Virus record (IMG/VR): IMGVR_UViG_3300030616_001124
Location: 1 to 36,262 of that record
DNA length: 36,262 bases
Source of the DNA: a virus
Reading direction: 5' to 3' (one strand)
A program made the translations under genes and the position numbers. The notes under the pieces were generated by a model, which had not been told where the DNA came from, ran no database searches, and saw only the letters and a list, made by a program, of their open reading frames with translations. Shown piece by piece: positions 6,875-14,583 of the stretch (positions are counted from its first letter, which is position 1; the number at the start of each line of letters is the position of its first letter).

Positions 6875-7917
6875 CGCTTGTTAAGTATTCAATCCAGATC
6901 AGCCACAATGGCAAAACCCTGATTGATCAGTCCGGAGAAAAAGAAATCCCGGCCGAAGAGGCCCTGGAACTTTCTTCATCCTTTCTCGATGTGGTCGGAG
7001 GCGTTGCATCTCACGCTCCCACTAAACCCCTCCGGAAGAATTGGACTGAGAAAGAGCTCTGGTCTATCATGTCTGCTGAGTCTGCAGCTGATGCTGTGGA
7101 GATGTTCTTTGAGGCGAATCCACATTCTACCAGGACAAGACGAGCCGTGGAGAAGGCCTTCAACAGGCACGTTGCCCCGACCCTCGAGAAACCTGTCGAA
7201 GAGATTAAAGAGACCCCGGATCTCCCAGCCCAGCCACTCGTCGATGAGTGCGAGAAGGAGCAGGACCTCGAGAGGGAAAAACTCCTGGACGACTGTGAAG
7301 TCTGTGACGGCACTTGCCTTGGATGCGACAAGGACTCTGCAGATGAGTTCGAAGAGGAGCAGGAAGAATCCCTCCCTTCTCAAGTAAATCATTGTGAGGA
7401 ATGTGGTGCAGAAGTCTCTGACGATCGGGCCGACGTTTCATTGATATTTACCGGAAAGGTCCTGTGCACCAAGTGTCACGACGATAAGATGGGGACAAAA
7501 AGCGCCCCTCCGGAAGAAGAGATCCCTGTCACACAGCACGCCCCGGTCGACGATGAAGAAGAGCCTCAAAAGGAAACCGGCCGAGGCCGATCCTGGACGG
7601 ACCCCGAAAAGGAGATCCTTCTTTGGAGTGGTAGTGCAAACGAGGCCCTGGAAAACTACAGGAAGAACTATCCTGATTCCTCCCGAGGGGATAAGTCAAT
7701 TTCCTCGATGTGGTATCACTTCAAGAACACAGGTAAGCTGAAGTTCTCCTTCAAGATCGATCAAAACGTCCGAATCACCGATCCTGATCTCCCTCACTAC
7801 GGAGAAGTAGGTCGGGCTGTAGAACTCAGACAAAACACCGTGCTAGTGAGGATCGGTCCCAGCACGATCTGGGTCTCGAGAGACAGTCTGGAGGTGGAAT
7901 CATCTGCCAGGAACTGA
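6871..7917 (+). CDS. Myb/SANT-like and zinc-ribbon multidomain protein
   Basis: 348 residues from ATG 6871, which overlaps the previous TGA; the in-frame ATG at 6841 lies inside the previous gene. Residues about 51-100 (NWTEKELWSI...STRTRRAVEKAF) and 239-288 (SWTDPEKEILLW...DKSISSMWYHFK) are two SANT/Myb-like helical repeats. Between them lie a CEVCDGTCLGC cluster and a ribbon (CEECG...GKVLCTKC) homologous to those in the preceding protein. The C-terminus (about 299-345) looks like a small SH3/KOW beta barrel. It is likely a DNA-binding replication or transcription factor and a candidate late-gene activator; the latter is speculation. Confidence 0.75.
   Translation: MTLVKYSIQISHNGKTLIDQSGEKEIPAEEALELSSSFLDVVGGVASHAPTKPLRKNWTEKELWSIMSAESAADAVEMFFEANPHSTRTRRAVEKAFNRHVAPTLEKPVEEIKETPDLPAQPLVDECEKEQDLEREKLLDDCEVCDGTCLGCDKDSADEFEEEQEESLPSQVNHCEECGAEVSDDRADVSLIFTGKVLCTKCHDDKMGTKSAPPEEEIPVTQHAPVDDEEEPQKETGRGRSWTDPEKEILLWSGSANEALENYRKNYPDSSRGDKSISSMWYHFKNTGKLKFSFKIDQNVRITDPDLPHYGEVGRAVELRQNTVLVRIGPSTIWVSRDSLEVESSARN
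7890..7896 (+). promoter_or_regulatory. Strong ribosome binding site without a canonical start
   Basis: GGAGGTG inside the end of the preceding gene. Elsewhere in this operon GGTG lies 5-7 nt before the start codon. Here a 5-nt spacer leads to ATC at 7902, in the frame of the next gene. Confidence 0.5.
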
Positions 7918-8141
7918 CTTTTGATGAACTCTGCGAGAGAGTGCCCCGGTGCAAGAGATTGCCCTGGAAGCAGCTGACAAAGATCCGCCGCCTTGTTCAG
8001 GACAGGAATGAGCACCTCAATGCCGGCCACATAGTGCAGGCCTCAGGCGTCTCGGCGGATATCAGGACAAAACTCTATGTCTGGCTAACCCTGAACGGAG
8101 CGAACAGGCACGAAGTCGATCATGTGGCAGAGGTGATCTGA
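7902..8141 (+). CDS. Small hypothetical protein before primase, non-canonical start
   Basis: 79 residues if started at ATC 7902, the codon placed correctly after GGAGGTG. The only canonical in-frame start is GTG 7941 (66 residues), which has no ribosome binding site and would drop the coding-like LTFDELCERVP segment. The mature part is basic and helical (WKQLTKIRRLVQDRNEHLNA, then VWLTLNGANRHEVDHV). It ends in TGA directly before, and in the same frame as, the primase. A CTG at 7914 overlapping the previous stop is another candidate start. Function unknown. Confidence 0.6.
   Translation: MCQELTFDELCERVPRCKRLPWKQLTKIRRLVQDRNEHLNAGHIVQASGVSADIRTKLYVWLTLNGANRHEVDHVAEVI
8130..8138 (+). promoter_or_regulatory. 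Ribosome binding site that places the primase start
   Basis: GAGGTGATC is a near-perfect complement of the archaeal 16S 3' end. GGTG lies 6 nt before ACG 8142. No ATG, GTG or TTG follows in the primase frame until GTG 8298, well inside the conserved domain. Confidence 0.6.
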
Positions 8142-10499
8142 ACGGTCGAGATCCCTGAACAGCTGAGAGTCTGCCGGTTCATCAAGGTCCTCTCTAAAGA
8201 GAAGAAGGCCTTCGAGCGAGGCTGGCAGAACGACCAGAACTATTCTGCAGACGACCCTGAGCTCCTCGAGCACATCGCATCCGGAGGGAACTACGGGGTG
8301 ATGCCGGCCGGGGGGATATGCATCCTGGACGCCGACTCGGCCATGAGATTATCGGAACTCGGGGCTCTGGACCCTTTCCTCGACACATTCTTTGTGAAGA
8401 CTGGCGGGGAGGGATTCCGGGGCCATTTTTATTTCCGGTGCCAGTTCCCCTCCTCCGAGAAGATCATCCTCTACGATCCGGAGACAGAGAAAGACCTGGG
8501 AGATATCCGTCCCGATGGATGCAAGGCCTACTGTGTGGGTCCGTCATGCATCCACCCTTCCGGAAAGACCTACGATATCGCCAACGATGCCCCGGTACGT
8601 GAGTTCACATATGAGGAGTTCCAGGAGACGGTCCTCTCCAAGGTCATGACAGGAGAGGATATCCGCCGGCACCGTGAAGAGCAGACAGCCATCAAGACCC
8701 TGCCGAAATCGAACGAGTCTCTGGTCGACCGGCTGGGCCTTGACGTGATTCAGTTCCTTGCCCCAGTGAACCCCCGGCCCCGTGATAATCAGGTCGAAGG
8801 AGAGCACCCGGTTCACGGTTCCGACACGGGCTCAAACTTTGTGGTGGACCCTATCCGGAACGTCTGGTATTGCCGGCGCCATAACACAGGGGGTGGCCCT
8901 CTCGAGGCCCTAGCCATTGCCGAGGGCATCATAGAATGTGCCGATGCCGGTCGCGGCTGTCTCGATGGCCGCTGGCCCCAGATATTCGACGCTCTGAAAA
9001 AGCACGGGTATGCCGACAAGCTGGCCGAGCTCGAGGCTGAGAAACAGCGTGAGAAGAAGTCCGAGCCTACGACCGCCGAAGTGAAACACAGCGCAAACCA
9101 GAAGTTCGCTCTGACCGATGCAGGGAACTCTGACAGGCTGGTCCACCAGCATGGAAATATACTCCGGTATTGTGTGACTTTCAGGTCCTGGTATATCTGG
9201 GACGGCCACAGGTGGAAGCGGGACGACCGGAACGAGATCCTGAGTATTGCAACTCTCACAGCAAGGTCGATCCTTGTCGAGGCTTCCCAGGCCACTGAAG
9301 ACAGGCACCGTCTGATTATTAAATGGGGGATGGATTCTCAGTCGCTCTCGAACAGGAACAACATGATCAAGGGCGCCACGCCTTATGTCGCTATTACTCC
9401 TGATGAGTTTGACCGCAATCCATTCTTAATCAACCTGAAGAACGGCACTCTGGACTTATCGACTCTGCAGGTGAAGGAACCGGACAAACAGGATTTCATG
9501 ACAAAAAGCATGGATGTTTCGTACGTTCCGGAGGCCAAATGCCCTCTCTGGATGGAGCACCTGAACCTGATTTTTGATGGCGACCAGGAACTCATCGAGG
9601 GGTTTCAGGAGGCCGCCGGCTACTGTCTTCTCGGGGACAACCCAGAGCAGCAGATCTTCTTCCTATATGGGACGGGGAAGAACGGGAAAAGTGAGACAAT
9701 GAAGGTTCTGTCCCGCATCTTTGGTGAATACCATGTCAACATTGCAGCTGAGAGCCTGATGGTGAAGAGAGGGGATGCCCCTCGGTCTGATATCGCACGG
9801 ATAGTCGGGGCCCGTCTCGTTACGGCCTCTGAGGCTTATGAGGGAGCTCGTCTTGCCGAGTCTGTCATCAAGCAGCTTACCGGCGACGACCAGGTGACGG
9901 TCCGAAGACTCTATGAGAACGAATTCTCCTTCAAACCCGTCTCGAAAATCTGGATGGCCACGAATCACAAGCCCCGGATTGCAGGCGTTGACGATGGTAT
10001 CTGGAGACGTATCCAGCTCTGGCCCTTTACAGTTACAATCCCCACAGACAAGCGTGTCGCTAATTATGGAGATGTTCTGCTGCAGGAAGCTGCAGGGATC
10101 CTGGGCTGGTGCCTGGAAGGGTTCCGGAGGTACAGGGAGCACGGGTCGCTATTCGTGCCGGATGCGGTCAAGGTTGCAACGGCAAGCTACAGGACAGAAT
10201 CTGATTCTGTCAGGTCATTCCTGGAAGATGAGACAAAAGAGGATCCTGAAAACCGGCTGTCCCGGAAGGAGCTATTTGAACGATATGAAGACTGGTGCAC
10301 AGAGATTGGAGACGCACCGGTGAACAATAGAAAATTTGCACAGATCATGAGATCTGTGTCTTATATTACAGAACTAAAACGAGGTGGAAACCGTATGTGG
10401 AAGGGCCTGAGATGGAAGACCAGTGATGAAAAAGATCAGGAGTTGAGAGATCAAATGACGGCGTCGGCCGAGCGGCTGGGAGTGATGCCAAATGCTTAA
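8142..10499 (+). CDS. Primase-polymerase / D5-type SF3 helicase
   Basis: Replication protein combining an AEP-type primase-polymerase with a superfamily 3 helicase. The frame is open from 8142; RFIKVLSKEKKAFERGW and the GGNYGV motif precede the first canonical start (8298), so the real start is upstream, probably ACG 8142 after GAGGTGATC (785 residues). Motifs: ILDADS (D63, D65) metal site; a conserved His in GHFYF; a zinc-finger-like segment (GEHPVHGS...WYCRRHNTGGG); D5_N region; Walker A GTGKNGKS 510-517; Walker B-like RLVTASE; SF3 motif C ending in N608 (WMATNH). It lies directly upstream of the candidate origin, as replicon primases often do. Confidence 0.92.
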   Translation, partial: TVEIPEQLRVCRFIKVLSKEKKAFERGWQNDQNYSADDPELLEHIASGGNYGVMPAGGICILDADSAMRLSELGALDPFLDTFFVKTGGEGFRGHFYFRCQFPSSEKIILYDPETEKDLGDIRPDGCKAYCVGPSCIHPSGKTYDIANDAPVREFTYEEFQETVLSKVMTGEDIRRHREEQTAIKTLPKSNESLVDRLGLDVIQFLAPVNPRPRDNQVEGEHPVHGSDTGSNFVVDPIRNVWYCRRHNTGGGPLEALAIAEGIIECADAGRGCLDGRWPQIFDALKKHGYADKLAELEAEKQREKKSEPTTAEVKHSANQKFALTDAGNSDRLVHQHGNILRYCVTFRSWYIWDGHRWKRDDRNEILSIATLTARSILVEASQATEDRHRLIIKWGMDSQSLSNRNNMIKGATPYVAITPDEFDRNPFLINLKNGTLDLSTLQVKEPDKQDFMTKSMDVSYVPEAKCPLWMEHLNLIFDGDQELIEGFQEAAGYCLLGDNPEQQIFFLYGTGKNGKSETMKVLSRIFGEYHVNIAAESLMVKRGDAPRSDIARIVGARLVTASEAYEGARLAESVIKQLTGDDQVTVRRLYENEFSFKPVSKIWMATNHKPRIAGVDDGIWRRIQLWPFTVTIPTDKRVANYGDVLLQEAAGILGWCLEGFRRYREHGSLFVPDAVKVATASYRTESDSVRSFLEDETKEDPENRLSRKELFERYEDWCTEIGDAPVNNRKFAQIMRSVSYITELKRGGNRMWKGLRWKTSDEKDQELRDQMTASAERLGVMPNA

Positions 10500-10690
10500 G
10501 GGGGCACATTGGGCACATAAAATTAAAAACCTGTTTAAGAGTTCAGGAGTGGAAAAGTTTTGCGGGAATGTGCCTACCTGCCCCTTAGGGGCACTTTTGG
10601 GGTCAGGGGGCGCACTAGGGCATAACTTTCTCTATGTACATATGTATTATTTTCTTTTACAAAGAAGTGCCCCTAAGTGCCCTTTAGGGT
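10500..10690. other. Candidate replication origin: inverted repeats around AT-rich core
   Basis: Non-coding DNA after the primase gene. Left: GGGGCAC 10501 and GGGCAC 10511 (10-bp step), the perfect palindrome TGCCCCTTAGGGGCA 10579-10593, GGGCGCAC 10608 and AGGGCAT 10617. Right: GTGCCCC 10667 and GTGCCC 10677 (10-bp step) in inverse orientation. Between them (about 10621-10665) lies AT-rich DNA. Inverted repeats around an AT-rich segment next to a replication gene match archaeal and viral origin layout. It could instead be an operator for the operon at 10764. Confidence 0.5.
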
Positions 10691-10763
10691 ACATGACCGG
10701 ATCCGACCTGCCCCTCGTCACGGGATCGACCCCTCGTCTTCACTTTTCAAGGAGTGGTTTCTC

Positions 10764-11135
10764 ATGAAGAAGATGAAGTTCGAGGATCCGGATTTCCCGA
10801 ACTCGATCGTCACGACTTTCCGCCTTCCTCCAGTCAACCTCGATGTAGGCGATCCTATCCAGCTGATGCAGCAAGACGGGACACCGTGGGACGGATATCC
10901 TCACTACCGGGTGACGGGAGTCGAGACCCGGCCGTGGAACCAGATGCCCCGGAGCCTCTTCCGGAAGCATCACTCCTGCGGCCGGGAACAGAACCCCCGG
11001 CAGGCCATCGAGCACCTGATGCGGAGATACTACGGGTTCGACTTCTGGGTCGGGGCCGAGGTGACCTGCATCTGGCTGAAGAAAATCGAACCGAAGCCGG
11101 CTTTTACCTATCAGCAAAGGGGGGCCCGGGCATGA
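10764..11135 (+). CDS. Hypothetical protein, possibly ASCH-like
   Basis: 123 residues. Start at ATG 10764 with AGGAGTG upstream. The order VTTFRLPPVNLDVGDPIQLM, then YRVTGVETRP, then TCIWLKKIE (beta barrel strands with a VGD turn) recalls ASCH/PUA-like RNA-binding domains; this is a weak resemblance, not a firm assignment. First gene of the second early operon; no clear TATA box was found in front of it. Confidence 0.65.
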   Translation: MKKMKFEDPDFPNSIVTTFRLPPVNLDVGDPIQLMQQDGTPWDGYPHYRVTGVETRPWNQMPRSLFRKHHSCGREQNPRQAIEHLMRRYYGFDFWVGAEVTCIWLKKIEPKPAFTYQQRGARA

Positions 11136-11602
11136 CCCACAAGGTCGTCGAGGTCCGTGAAGGATCCGCATACGCCGGGACGAAGGTCCCTTTCTCCACG
11201 TCGGCCTCTCAGATCAAGAAGATGCTCGAGAAGTACGGCTGCACGACGATCGGAGAGATGCAGAAGGCCGGCGAGAAGTATCCGCTGCACACCCTGGTCT
11301 TCGAGCATCACGGTATCAACTACATCATCGAGTTCCCAGTCACCTTCTACGTCTCGCAGGGGGGCAGGGTCAAGAAGTTGAACATGAACATCTCAGGCCG
11401 GATCATCCACGACCGGATGAAGGCCCTGCTCATCGCCGTTGATATCGACTATATGTCGTTCCGACAGGCCATGATGGAGTGTCTTGCAGTGGCAGGCCCC
11501 TCCGGCCGGCCGGTTTCTCTGGCTCAACAGGTCGAAGAGTGCGGCGAGCAGCTGCAGCAGGGGTTCAACATCCTGCAGTGTCTCCCGGGAGGCGATCGCT
11601 GA
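11132..11602 (+). CDS. Conserved phage-type protein of unknown function
   Basis: 156 residues, ATGA overlap with the previous gene. The pattern VPFSTSASQIKKMLEKYGC, then an F...G..Y.IEFPV segment, then RIIHDRMKALLIAVDIDYMSF recalls a phage family with a VP..S..EI...L..YG N-terminus and a late R...ALL.I..KLE helix; the match is distant. No enzymatic motif seen. Overlaps the resolvase gene by one base, so they may act together. Confidence 0.7.
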   Translation: MTHKVVEVREGSAYAGTKVPFSTSASQIKKMLEKYGCTTIGEMQKAGEKYPLHTLVFEHHGINYIIEFPVTFYVSQGGRVKKLNMNISGRIIHDRMKALLIAVDIDYMSFRQAMMECLAVAGPSGRPVSLAQQVEECGEQLQQGFNILQCLPGGDR

Positions 11603-11946
11603 TGGCCATCAACAGCTGTGAAAAGGGGAAGAGGGGCGAGCGTGAGTGGGCCGAGTTCTGCAGGAAGCATGGCTTCGAAGACGCCCGGAGGGGCCAGCAG
11701 TATAACGGCCTCGAGGGGGAAGACGTCGTCGGCCTCCCGGGCGTTCACTGCGAGGTGAAGAGAGTCGAGAAGCTGAACATCCAGGATGCTATGAACCAGA
11801 GTATCAGAGACGCTGAGAGGGGCCAGACCCCAATCGTGGCCCACAGGAAAAACCGGGGCGAGTGGATGGTGACCCTGCCGGCCGACGAGTTCCTGAAGTT
11901 GCATGCACAGGTGTGCACAGATGCACAGTGTAGGGGTGAGGGATGA
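11602..11946 (+). CDS. Hjc/PDDEXK-type endonuclease (Holliday junction resolvase-like)
   Basis: Probable nuclease resolving branched DNA before packaging or during recombination. 114 residues. The N-terminal GKRGEREWAEFCRKHGF supplies the conserved E. EDVVGLPGVHCEVKRVEKL supplies D and the E-x-K of the PDDEXK core. ADAR..Q-like GQQY lies between them, as in archaeal Hjc and viral relatives. Length is at the lower end for Hjc. The ATG overlaps the previous stop by one base. It might also be the nuclease partner of the RecT-type protein. Confidence 0.8.
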   Translation: MAINSCEKGKRGEREWAEFCRKHGFEDARRGQQYNGLEGEDVVGLPGVHCEVKRVEKLNIQDAMNQSIRDAERGQTPIVAHRKNRGEWMVTLPADEFLKLHAQVCTDAQCRGEG

Positions 11947-12266
11947 TGTCATACAATGAGTTTAAACTCTGCAAGGGCTGCCCGAAAAAAGGCGCCCGCT
12001 ATTTTGATACTGATGGCTATTGGTGCTGTAAGCATCCGGAAGCCGCGAAACACCAATACCCCTTTGATCCCTCGGATCATCTGGATTGTTCGGAGGAGCG
12101 CCTTGAATGGTTCAGGAGACAACACGAAGACCGCGATCCTATCGAAGCACCGATCCCGTTTGTCTGTATGAAGACATGCCCTGAAGGGCATTGGGTCAGG
12201 ACACCTGAAGGCGGGCAGATGCCGAAAAATCAAACTACTTTGTTCCTTCCGGAGGAAACACCGTGA
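11943..12266 (+). CDS. Cys-rich hypothetical protein
   Basis: 107 residues; ATG at 11943 or 11946, after GGTG. Six Cys in pairs: CKGCPKKG, WCCKHPE, and VCMKTCPEGHW. It is probably a zinc-binding protein. The C-terminus is acidic and Pro-rich. Function unknown. Confidence 0.7.
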   Translation: MMSYNEFKLCKGCPKKGARYFDTDGYWCCKHPEAAKHQYPFDPSDHLDCSEERLEWFRRQHEDRDPIEAPIPFVCMKTCPEGHWVRTPEGGQMPKNQTTLFLPEETP

Positions 12267-12667
12267 CCGAAGCAGTCATGATGGCCGGCGCAGCGCCAGG
12301 CGAGTTGATCTTCGCTATCGGCCGTGTGGTCCACACCTCCAAGCCTCCGAAGGGGCCCTCCGCTCTGGAGCAGATGTCACAGCTCCTCGGGGGCGGGTTC
12401 CTTATCGATCTCTATCCCCGGCCCGAGACCCTATCACAGTCCGACCTGCAGAGGGCATGGGGGGCCGGGTTTCTGGTCCCGGAGGATCCCGGGGCGGATA
12501 TCCCGACCGGGTCCGCGTACGTGACAGCCGATTACATCAGCCTGGTAGTCTACGACCGAAAGACTCAGACCTATTTCATCACCCCTCACGTCTGGGCCTG
12601 CAGGGTGGCCTGTGGAAAGAAGGCCCGGGCTCCGATGAAGGAGATGTCCAAGGAGTTGATACCGTGA
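12263..12667 (+). CDS. Hypothetical protein
   Basis: 134 residues. The GTG start overlaps the previous TGA (GTGA), with GGAGG upstream. It has strand-rich segments (ELIFAIGRVVHTSKP, then YISLVVYDRKTQTYFITPHVW) and a basic C-terminus (RVACGKKARAPMKE). No recognised motif. Confidence 0.65.
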   Translation: MTEAVMMAGAAPGELIFAIGRVVHTSKPPKGPSALEQMSQLLGGGFLIDLYPRPETLSQSDLQRAWGAGFLVPEDPGADIPTGSAYVTADYISLVVYDRKTQTYFITPHVWACRVACGKKARAPMKEMSKELIP

Positions 12668-13218
12668 ATGACGCTTACGCTGCTGAGATGGCAGCAATGG
12701 AAGCCGAGGCGGAAGCAGCCGCACAGGCCGAAGCTGAGGCCATGATGATGGAGGAGGCAAACGCACAGGCCGCGGAAGCAGACCAAGCACAGTACTTCGA
12801 GGCAATGGCCGAAGAGCAGGACCGTGAAAGGAGGGGCCGCCGAAAACTCCTCTACATCTCGGGCCCCTTCTCGGATGATGACAACATCCACGGGGTCGAG
12901 CGAAACATCCTCCTGGCCTCAGAGGCGGCCCTGCAGGGATGGCGACAAGGCTTTGCCGTTATCTGTCCTCACAAGAACACTGCTGGCTTTCAGCACGCTA
13001 CCGATATCCCGCATGAAGTTTGGATCGAGGGCGACCTCGAGATCCTGAAGCACTGCGATGCGATCTGTATGCTGCCTGGTTGGCAGAACTCTAAGGGTGC
13101 ACTGCAGGAGAAGATCTTCGCGTCTGAGAAGGGATTGGAAATCCTCTACTACCTGAATGGGGTGATCGTCGGAAACCATCCCTCTGGAATGGACATCGTC
13201 TGGGGGAACATCGAATGA
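12664..13218 (+). CDS. DUF4406 / nucleoside deoxyribosyltransferase-like protein with coiled coil
   Basis: 184 residues from GTG 12664 (overlaps TGA). Residues 1-50 are an Ala/Glu/Met-rich coiled coil. From about 63 the DUF4406 domain begins: LLYISGPFSDDDN, GFAVICPHKNT, an EGDLEILKHCDAICMLPGW strand-helix, and SKGALQEKIFASEKG carrying the Glu typical of deoxyribosyltransferase-like hydrolases. Relatives act on nucleosides or nucleotides (salvage, or NAD/nucleotide signals in virus-host conflict). The substrate here cannot be read from sequence. Confidence 0.8.
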   Translation: MNDAYAAEMAAMEAEAEAAAQAEAEAMMMEEANAQAAEADQAQYFEAMAEEQDRERRGRRKLLYISGPFSDDDNIHGVERNILLASEAALQGWRQGFAVICPHKNTAGFQHATDIPHEVWIEGDLEILKHCDAICMLPGWQNSKGALQEKIFASEKGLEILYYLNGVIVGNHPSGMDIVWGNIE

Positions 13219-13460
13219 CAACGGCCCCGGTCCTCGGCGATGGAGGAGAGGTCGTCACGGTCCCTCTCTCTGAGGCCATCGCCCTTGCTGAAGCGAGGTA
13301 TGGGTGCGGAACCTCGACAAGGGATCAGCGAGCCCCCGCTTCAGATGAGAAAGCGATCCGCCGCCGGGAAGCAAAGAGAGACTACTATCTCCGCAATAGG
13401 GAACGATTCAGGGTTTACAGCAAGAGACGTTATGAGAAGAAAAAAAAGGTGAGATCATGA
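13215..13460 (+). CDS. Small basic protein
   Basis: 81 residues, ATGA overlap upstream. The C-terminal 35 residues are strongly basic (KRDYYLRNRERFRVYSKRRY), like the DNA-binding segment found before HNH nuclease domains, but no HNH motif follows. Likely nucleic-acid binding. Confidence 0.65.
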   Translation: MTTAPVLGDGGEVVTVPLSEAIALAEARYGCGTSTRDQRAPASDEKAIRRREAKRDYYLRNRERFRVYSKRRYEKKKKVRS

Positions 13461-13687
13461 CCGAAGGAAAGAGATACATCACTCCGGCCGGCCGTCTTAT
13501 CGGCGTCCAGGAAGGTCTCGGGGGTACGTGGATCACTGCCTACCAGGACCGGGAGAATTACAAATCCTCGGGAGGAGGCAGGCCCCGGGTCCGCTTCATT
13601 TCGGTTCCGACCGGTGAGACCCAGGAGGAGGCCCAGCAGCATCTGGATGAACACGCCGCCCGGCTTGGATATCAGGTGGTTGAATGA
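13457..13687 (+). CDS. Small hypothetical protein
   Basis: 76 residues; GGTG 5 nt upstream of the ATG. N-terminal beta-rich part (YITPAGRLIGVQEGLGGTWI) and a C-terminal helix (TQEEAQQHLDEHAARLG). Reminiscent of short DNA-mimic or binding proteins of phage early operons, but unrecognised. Confidence 0.65.
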   Translation: MTEGKRYITPAGRLIGVQEGLGGTWITAYQDRENYKSSGGGRPRVRFISVPTGETQEEAQQHLDEHAARLGYQVVE

Positions 13688-13872
13688 GCTACGATTCTGG
13701 CGAATTTGTCTGGATGTGTACAGCGTGTATATCCGAGGGCGTCAGGTGTCAGGTGAGACGAAAGATGCCGTCAGGGTGCGTCGCATCCCCCCTGTGTCCC
13801 TGGGGCCTTCCACATTCTGACTTCAGGAGAACTGACTTCAGGTGCATTGACTCGAAAGAGGCCTTTGAATGA
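13684..13872 (+). CDS. Cys-rich microprotein
   Basis: 62 residues, ATGA overlaps on both sides. Five clustered Cys (MCTACISEGVRC, GCVASPLC) plus one near the end (FRCID), suggesting zinc binding. Function unknown. Confidence 0.65.
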   Translation: MSYDSGEFVWMCTACISEGVRCQVRRKMPSGCVASPLCPWGLPHSDFRRTDFRCIDSKEAFE

Positions 13873-14078
13873 AATCTGAATTTGAGCAGATTGCTCAAGC
13901 CATAAAAACCGCCTGGGATGCACTGGACAGCACAATCCCTGTCTGTCAGGCCCTTGCTGACAACATGGATGAGGGGTTTGTTTGCACCGGCTGCCCGGCT
14001 CTTCAAGGCTCAAAACGTTGTTCTGTGTACGAACTCAGACGCCGTATGCGAGAATTGTTCCCGGAGATACTATCATGA
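13869..14078 (+). CDS. Cys-cluster microprotein
   Basis: 69 residues. Helical N-terminus (FEQIAQAIKTAWDALDS) with C...FVCTGC...KRC in the middle and an Arg-rich C-terminal helix. Probable small metal-binding protein. ATGA overlaps on both sides. Confidence 0.65.
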   Translation: MKSEFEQIAQAIKTAWDALDSTIPVCQALADNMDEGFVCTGCPALQGSKRCSVYELRRRMRELFPEILS

Positions 14079-14281
14079 AAGAAGACGCGAAACTCGGAGG
14101 AGTATTTTGGGAAGGGGCTTTCTACAGGGCCCCGTGTGTTGTTTGCACAGCAGGAGAAGGAGGGACAGTCATAGGGGTGAAGTCGCTCCATGAGTCACAC
14201 GGCCGTGTCCAAAACGCGGTTCTCCTCGCAGCAGAAGCTATGATGCGACTTGAAGAGATACTTGAGGAGGTTCCTCAGTGA
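14075..14281 (+). CDS. Small hypothetical protein
   Basis: 68 residues from ATG 14075, overlapping the previous TGA. Contains PCVVC and a C-terminal amphipathic helix (AVLLAAEAMMRLEEILEEV). In-frame ATGs upstream lie inside the previous gene. Function unknown. Confidence 0.65.
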   Translation: MKEDAKLGGVFWEGAFYRAPCVVCTAGEGGTVIGVKSLHESHGRVQNAVLLAAEAMMRLEEILEEVPQ

Positions 14282-14583
14282 ATTGCCCCGCATGTGGTGG
14301 GGAACTGGAAAGGACAGGTCCCGCACACCTTCCAAGACCGATCCTCACCCACAGCGATGGAGGGGCCGGGAAATATGCCTGCAAGAAGTGCTATCGTGAA
14401 TTTTACTATGGGTGGTGGATATATCCTCAGGGTTCAGAACCGAATGACAAATACTTCAAAGAAAAGGTAGAAAGGGAGTTGGAGCTCTCGAAATCGAAAA
14501 CAGCCGTGGCCGTATTCAAAGGCCTGGTAATCGGAACGATTCTCGGAACAGGAGTGTCGGCTATACTGTTGGTATTGCTATGA
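14278..14583 (+). CDS. Zinc-ribbon protein with C-terminal membrane anchor
   Basis: 101 residues, GTG start overlapping TGA. The N-terminal ribbon CPACGGELER...YACKKCYREFY is followed by a charged helix. A hydrophobic stretch at the C-terminus (VFKGLVIGTILGTGVSAILL) fits a tail anchor that would leave the ribbon in the cytoplasm. It may act at the membrane late in the early programme; the role is unknown. Confidence 0.7.
   Translation: MNCPACGGELERTGPAHLPRPILTHSDGGAGKYACKKCYREFYYGWWIYPQGSEPNDKYFKEKVERELELSKSKTAVAVFKGLVIGTILGTGVSAILLVLL

Noticed and set aside
6267-6884. 205-residue Ser/Arg-rich plus-strand ORF
   Set aside because: A +1 frame shadow of the 6170 gene, with composition typical of out-of-frame reading.
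9663-10142. 159-residue minus-strand ORF within the primase gene
   Set aside because: Antisense to the Walker A and SF3 motifs of the helicase; a shadow of high third-position bias.
7902-10499. Single fused gene with TGA read as selenocysteine or by read-through
   Set aside because: The ribosome binding site GAGGTGATC lies just before the TGA and fits re-initiation; many other genes here end in TGA; no SECIS-like structure was recognised. Kept only as an alternative.
10492-10767. 91-residue ORF after the primase gene
   Set aside because: It spans the GGGCAC/GTGCCC repeat region, has low-complexity repeated PLG segments caused by the repeats, and lacks a ribosome binding site.
10754-11131. 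N-terminal extension of the 11132 gene to 10754
   Set aside because: It is an out-of-frame reading of the 10764 gene, rich in Arg, Pro and Ser; ATG 11132 with ATGA overlap is the natural start.
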